NCBI GenBank assembly: GCA_038227745.1
Contig: JBBRPS010000376.1
Span: 1-9,695 of the forward strand
DNA: 9,695 nucleotides
Direction of reading: 5' to 3'
Origin: DASPXY01 sp038227745
Lineage (GTDB): Bacteria; Planctomycetota; Planctomycetia; Gemmatales; Gemmataceae
Of this stretch, positions 6,968 to 9,695 are shown piece by piece. Below the pieces are notes generated by a model. That model ran no database searches. It had not been told where the DNA came from and worked only from the letters and a program-made list of their open reading frames with translations. Made by a program: the position numbers and the translations under genes. Each line of letters opens with the position of its first letter. Within the stretch, counting starts at the first letter, position 1.

Positions 6968-8422
6968 ATGGCAACCGCGACCGCCACGCTCAAGAAGATG
7001 TTCATCGACGGCAAGTGGGTCGAGGCCGACAACGGCCGCACCCTCGGCGTCATCAACCCCGCCACCGAGGAGGTCATCGCCGACATCGCCTACGGCGGCC
7101 GCGCCGAAACCAGGCGCGCCCTCGAGGCCGCCCACCGCGCCCTGCAGGGCTGGATGAAGCTCACCTCCTGGGACCGCGCCAAGATCCTCAAGAAGACTGC
7201 CGACCTGATGCGCGACCGCGCCGACACCATCGCCCGCACTCTCACCATGGAGCAGGGCAAGCCGGTCGCCGAGGCCAAGGCCGAGATTCTCCACTCCGCC
7301 GACACCTTCGAGTGGTTCGCCGAGGAGGGCAAGCGCGCCTACGGCCAGGTCATCCCCAACTCGCAGCCGGGCAAGCGCCACATCACCCTCAAGCACCCGG
7401 TCGGCGTCGTCGGCGCCATCAGCCCGTGGAACTTCCCCATCACCCTGCAGGCCCGCAAGATCGCCCCGGCCCTCGCCGCCGGCTGCACCATCGTCAGCAA
7501 GCCCGCCAGCCAGACGCCCCTGTGCCTCATCACGCTCTTCGAGTGGATGGAGGAGGCGGGCCTGCCCCCCGGCGTCGCCAACCTCGTCATGGGGTCGGCC
7601 CAGGAGATCGCCGACGAGTTCCTCGAAAACCCGATCTGCCGCAAGATCAGCTTCACCGGCTCGACCGAGGTCGGCAAGCAGCTCATGCGCGGCTGCGCTG
7701 AGCAGGTCAAGCGCGTCAGCCTCGAACTGGGCGGCCACGCCCCGTTCATCGTCTTCCCCGACGCCGACCCCGAGGCCGGCGCGAAGATCGCCGTCACCGG
7801 CAAGTTCCGCAACAACGGCCAGGTGTGCATCGCGCCCAGCCGCTTCTACGTCCACAAAGACGTCGTGAAGAAGTTCACCGAGGCGGCCGTCGAGTTCGCC
7901 AAGGGCCTCAAATTGGGCAACGGCCTGGAGGCCGGCGTCGAGGTCGGCCCGATGTTCGAGAAGCGGGCGATGGACAACACGCTCGGCCTGATCGACGACG
8001 CCCGCCAGTGCGGCGCCAAGGTGCTAACAGGCGGCAAGCGCAGCGACCGCTTCGCGAAGGGCTACTTCTTCGAGCCGACGGTGCTGGCGAACGTGCCCGA
8101 CAATGCGAAGCTGATGACGGAGGAGCCGTTCGCGCCGGTGATGCCGGTGCTGGACTTCAGCAAGCTGGACGACGTGATCCGGGCGGCGAACAACACGCGC
8201 TACGGGTTGGCGGCGTACGTGTTCACGAACGACCTGACGGTGGCGTGGAAGATGGCCGAGGGCCTGGAGGCGGGAATCATCGGCATCAACGAGCCGGTGC
8301 CGGCGGTGCCGCAGTGCCCGTTCGGCGGCATGAAGGAGAGCGGCCTGGGGCGCGAGCTGGGGCACGAGGGCCTGGAGGCTTACCTGGAGACGAAGTACGT
8401 CGCCATCCGGCTGCGGGATTGA
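6968..8422 (+). CDS. gabD: NAD(P)-dependent aldehyde dehydrogenase, succinate-semialdehyde dehydrogenase type
   Basis: The 484-residue enzyme oxidises an aldehyde to its acid with NAD or NADP in the cytosol. The length fits GabD (about 480). Cofactor-site motifs are SPWNFP (152-157), K178 in VSKPAS and FTGSTEVG from 229. The general base is E253 in ELGGHAP and the nucleophile is C287 in NNGQVCIAP. The C-terminal PFGGMKESGLGRE and EAYLETKYV segments are those of the succinate-semialdehyde branch, so the likely job is the last step of 4-aminobutyrate breakdown. The substrate is inferred, as no GABA transaminase is nearby, and other semialdehydes are possible. The gene has its own promoter and ribosome site. 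Synonymous codon use changes abruptly within it: C-ending codons dominate up to about 7960, G-ending codons after about 8040. Confidence 0.92.
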   Translation: MATATATLKKMFIDGKWVEADNGRTLGVINPATEEVIADIAYGGRAETRRALEAAHRALQGWMKLTSWDRAKILKKTADLMRDRADTIARTLTMEQGKPVAEAKAEILHSADTFEWFAEEGKRAYGQVIPNSQPGKRHITLKHPVGVVGAISPWNFPITLQARKIAPALAAGCTIVSKPASQTPLCLITLFEWMEEAGLPPGVANLVMGSAQEIADEFLENPICRKISFTGSTEVGKQLMRGCAEQVKRVSLELGGHAPFIVFPDADPEAGAKIAVTGKFRNNGQVCIAPSRFYVHKDVVKKFTEAAVEFAKGLKLGNGLEAGVEVGPMFEKRAMDNTLGLIDDARQCGAKVLTGGKRSDRFAKGYFFEPTVLANVPDNAKLMTEEPFAPVMPVLDFSKLDDVIRAANNTRYGLAAYVFTNDLTVAWKMAEGLEAGIIGINEPVPAVPQCPFGGMKESGLGRELGHEGLEAYLETKYVAIRLRD

Positions 8423-8435
8423 ACGCGGGGCGGGG

Positions 8436-8478
8436 CCGCGCTCATCCCGGCCACGAATCCCGGCCGAGATGAGCGCGG
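8436..8478 (+). terminator. Large hairpin after the aldehyde dehydrogenase gene, no U-run
   Basis: CCGCGCTCATC (8436-8446) pairs with GATGAGCGCGG (8468-8478) over 11 bp. After one mismatch the stem continues for 5 bp (CGGCC / GGCCG) to a 9-nt loop. It lies 13 nt past the stop codon. No T-run follows, so it may be a non-canonical terminator or an mRNA-stabilising structure. Confidence 0.5.
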
Positions 8479-8541
8479 GGGGCGACCCGAGTGGGCCTGC
8501 GCGGCCTGGGGCGCCATGTCCGCAACGGCACGGGGGGAGCG

Positions 8542-9153
8542 ATGGCTGCGATCAAGACGTTCGACATCAATGCAAGGCTGCGGGAGATTGACATGTTCTT
8601 TGAAGGGACGCACCCGGTTCATGTCACCATGCACCGCCTTGCGGAACAGCTCAAGCAAGCCGGTATCCCGTATGCCGTCATGGGGGCCATGGCCGTCTAC
8701 CTCCACGGGGCCGAGCAGACCACGAAGGACGTGGACGTCCTGCTCACCAAGCAAGGGCTGGACGAATTTCGGGCACGTCTGGTGGGCGTGGCCTATGATC
8801 CCGTGCCGGGGAGGCCGCGCCGCTTCACCGACCGGGAGAACGGTACGACGATCGACGTCCTGGTGACCGGCCATTACCCGGGCCGCGGCGGCCCCGGCCC
8901 CTTTCCCTTCCCGGAGCCGGCAGAGGCCAGTGAGGAAAAGCAGAATGTGCGCGTGGTGACGCTGCCGCAGCTCATCCAGCTCAAACTGGCGGCGCGGCGC
9001 TACTACGACTTCGGCGACGTCGTCTTCCTGATCCGCGTCCACAACCTGGATGAGTCCTTCATGGAGAAGCTGCACCCGTCGGTCCACAAAGACTTCATTG
9101 AGTGCCTGGAAGAGAAGCGGCGCGAGGAGGAGTACGAGGCGCGGGAGGGGTAG
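8542..9153 (+). CDS. Nucleotidyltransferase-fold protein, unknown substrate
   Basis: The 203-residue protein has the core of the DNA polymerase beta-like nucleotidyltransferase superfamily: a helix then GAMAVYLHG (48-56), the metal-binding pair D63/D65 in TTKDVDVLL, and a third acid D105 in TTIDVLV. A C-terminal helical part has LPQLIQLKLAARRYYDFGDV (141-160), similar to the end of AbiEii/MNT-like proteins. The first motif lacks the usual GS pair and reads GAMA, as in AbiEii-type relatives. A charged helix (EEKRREEEYEAREG) ends the protein. The ATG at 8542 is preferred, with GGGGAG only 2 nt away; a GTG at 8491 is an alternative with no ribosome site. No HEPN or AbiEi partner is adjacent, so it is not a recognisable toxin-antitoxin pair. 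Its stop is 15 nt from that of the convergent gene. Confidence 0.8.
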   Translation: MAAIKTFDINARLREIDMFFEGTHPVHVTMHRLAEQLKQAGIPYAVMGAMAVYLHGAEQTTKDVDVLLTKQGLDEFRARLVGVAYDPVPGRPRRFTDRENGTTIDVLVTGHYPGRGGPGPFPFPEPAEASEEKQNVRVVTLPQLIQLKLAARRYYDFGDVVFLIRVHNLDESFMEKLHPSVHKDFIECLEEKRREEEYEAREG

Positions 9154-9168
9154 GATGGTCCCTGTCGC

Positions 9169-9582
9169 TCAGTCGGTCGGGTAAGGCTCCGGCAACCCGA
9201 TCCGGCTATACGTGTCCGCGAAATGCTTGGCGAGGTGCTCCCGGTAGAGCGGTTGGATGTGCGCCCGCCGCTGCCCACGCTGACAGAGGGCGGTGAGCAG
9301 ATCCAGGCGGGCGGAGTGGAGCCGGCGCAGATCCACGATGGATTCCGGGAGTCCCAGTTCCTCGTTCTTCGGCAGGAAGTACCAGCCGTACACGCGACCG
9401 CCGCGGATGGGGCCGCGCACGTCCGCGGCCTTGAGCAACCCTTCCGCCACCAGGGAGCCGGCATCGAGAAGGGCGGCGACGAGGACGTCGGGGACCTTGC
9501 CGAGAGCAAGGTCACAGGTCTGGGTCAACACTACCACACGAGCAAGGGAGTGTTCCGAATGGCACTGTTTAACAATTGACAA
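9169..9582 (-). CDS. Conserved hypothetical protein, start uncertain, possibly 5'-truncated
   Basis: The frame encodes about 137 residues from a TTG at 9582. It contains VVVLTQTCDLALGKVPDVLVA at about 16-36 (written in part as VVLTQTCDL), GWYFLPKNEELGLPESIVDLR in the middle, and YREHLAKHFADTYSRIGLP near the end. I recognise this as a recurrent bacterial family of unknown function, but I cannot name it. The start is poor: no ATG, no Shine-Dalgarno site before the TTG, and an in-frame stop at 9610-9612. A GTG at 9537 is another option. The first 15 or so residues fall in AT-rich DNA unlike the rest. Relatives as I recall have more residues before the TQTCDL motif, so the N-terminus may be lost. 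The C-terminal coding part is convergent with the nucleotidyltransferase gene, 15 nt apart. Confidence 0.6.
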   Translation of the reverse strand: MSIVKQCHSEHSLARVVVLTQTCDLALGKVPDVLVAALLDAGSLVAEGLLKAADVRGPIRGGRVYGWYFLPKNEELGLPESIVDLRRLHSARLDLLTALCQRGQRRAHIQPLYREHLAKHFADTYSRIGLPEPYPTD

Positions 9583-9640
9583 GCAATATATGTCATTATT
9601 TTCTATCTCTTAACATATTATATCGCAATACGTTAAATAC
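9561..9640. other. AT-rich segment at the right end
   Basis: Only 22 of 80 bases are G or C, in a window that is otherwise strongly GC-rich. It includes a perfect TATAAT on the minus strand (within GCGATATAATA, 9616-9626) about 34 nt before the TTG at 9582, and a TTGACA at 9576-9581 on the plus strand without a matching -10. It may be a promoter region or the scar of an insertion or deletion. Confidence 0.6.
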
Positions 9641-9693
9641 CGCAGCCTCCCTTGCTGCGCCGCCCGCGCGCCCCGGCCGGGTTCGCTTTCGAC
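9610..9693 (-). pseudogene. Possible 3' end of a histidine-kinase-like gene, truncated
   Basis: One minus-strand frame entering from the right edge reads VESEPGRGA, which matches the G2 box near the C-terminus of histidine kinases (typically SEPGRGTxF). Instead of the usual Phe-x-hydrophobic-LP ending, it continues RAAQQGRLRYLTYCDIIC and stops at 9610-9612 in the AT-rich segment. If real, the gene lost its last residues. Only nine residues support this, and two other frames are also open here. Confidence 0.2.
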
Positions 9694-9695
9694 CC

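Noticed and set aside
6953..7855. 300-codon minus-strand frame opposite the aldehyde dehydrogenase gene
   Set aside because: It is the complementary shadow of a clear enzyme gene, with Gly/Asp/Ala/Leu-rich content and no family resemblance.
9576..9604. TTGACA on the plus strand as a promoter
   Set aside because: At 17-nt spacing the -10 would be TTTTCT, a poor match, and no plus-strand gene follows within the window.
9641..9659. CGCAGC / GCTGCG hairpin as a terminator
   Set aside because: The stem is only 6 bp, and the tail on the minus strand (GTATTTAACG) is not a T-run. It is mentioned only as part of the junction.

Overview
The window is GC-rich bacterial chromosome, and I place it in the Planctomycetota, most likely a Gemmataceae-like lineage. 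The main evidence is the secreted Gly/Cys-rich protein at 2574-3161. It ends in what I recognise from memory as the planctomycete-restricted TIGR03000 domain. Small SHOCT-type membrane proteins, an AF2212/PIN toxin-antitoxin module and scattered single-gene transcription units fit that assignment. Nothing here was checked against a database.

Layout, left to right. Minus strand: the N-terminal three quarters of clpX (1-951, cut by the window edge), preceded by a small TM+SHOCT-like protein gene (1292-1642). Plus strand: an unknown four-helix membrane protein gene (1928-2482). Minus strand: the TIGR03000 protein gene (2574-3161), convergent with the previous gene and sharing a hairpin terminator, with a well-formed promoter. 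Plus strand: a fused fatty-acid beta-oxidation enzyme of the FadB/FadJ type (3571-5712), just downstream of a nested 24-bp palindrome. Minus strand: a toxin-antitoxin locus with two tandem AF2212-like antitoxin copies (6545-6799, 6271-6474) followed by one PIN-domain toxin gene (5762-6262). Plus strand: an aldehyde dehydrogenase of the succinate-semialdehyde type (6968-8422), divergent from the antitoxins. Plus strand: a nucleotidyltransferase-fold protein gene (8542-9153). Minus strand: a conserved hypothetical gene (9169-9582) with an unconvincing start. It abuts an AT-rich segment (about 9561-9640) that looks like a junction between broken genes.

Most genes appear to be monocistronic. The one clear operon is antitoxin copy 2, antitoxin copy 1, PIN toxin, with an 8-nt gap before the toxin. 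FadJ-like enzyme and aldehyde dehydrogenase are both catabolic but are separated by the toxin-antitoxin locus and have their own ribosome sites, so I see no shared operon. No tRNA, rRNA, CRISPR array or transposase was seen.

I did not find a clearly new multi-gene system. The best leads are the antitoxin-only duplication with a shared upstream element that overlaps the divergent dehydrogenase promoter, the sharp synonymous-codon switch inside the aldehyde dehydrogenase gene, the nested palindrome before the FadJ-like gene, and the AT-rich junction at the right end.
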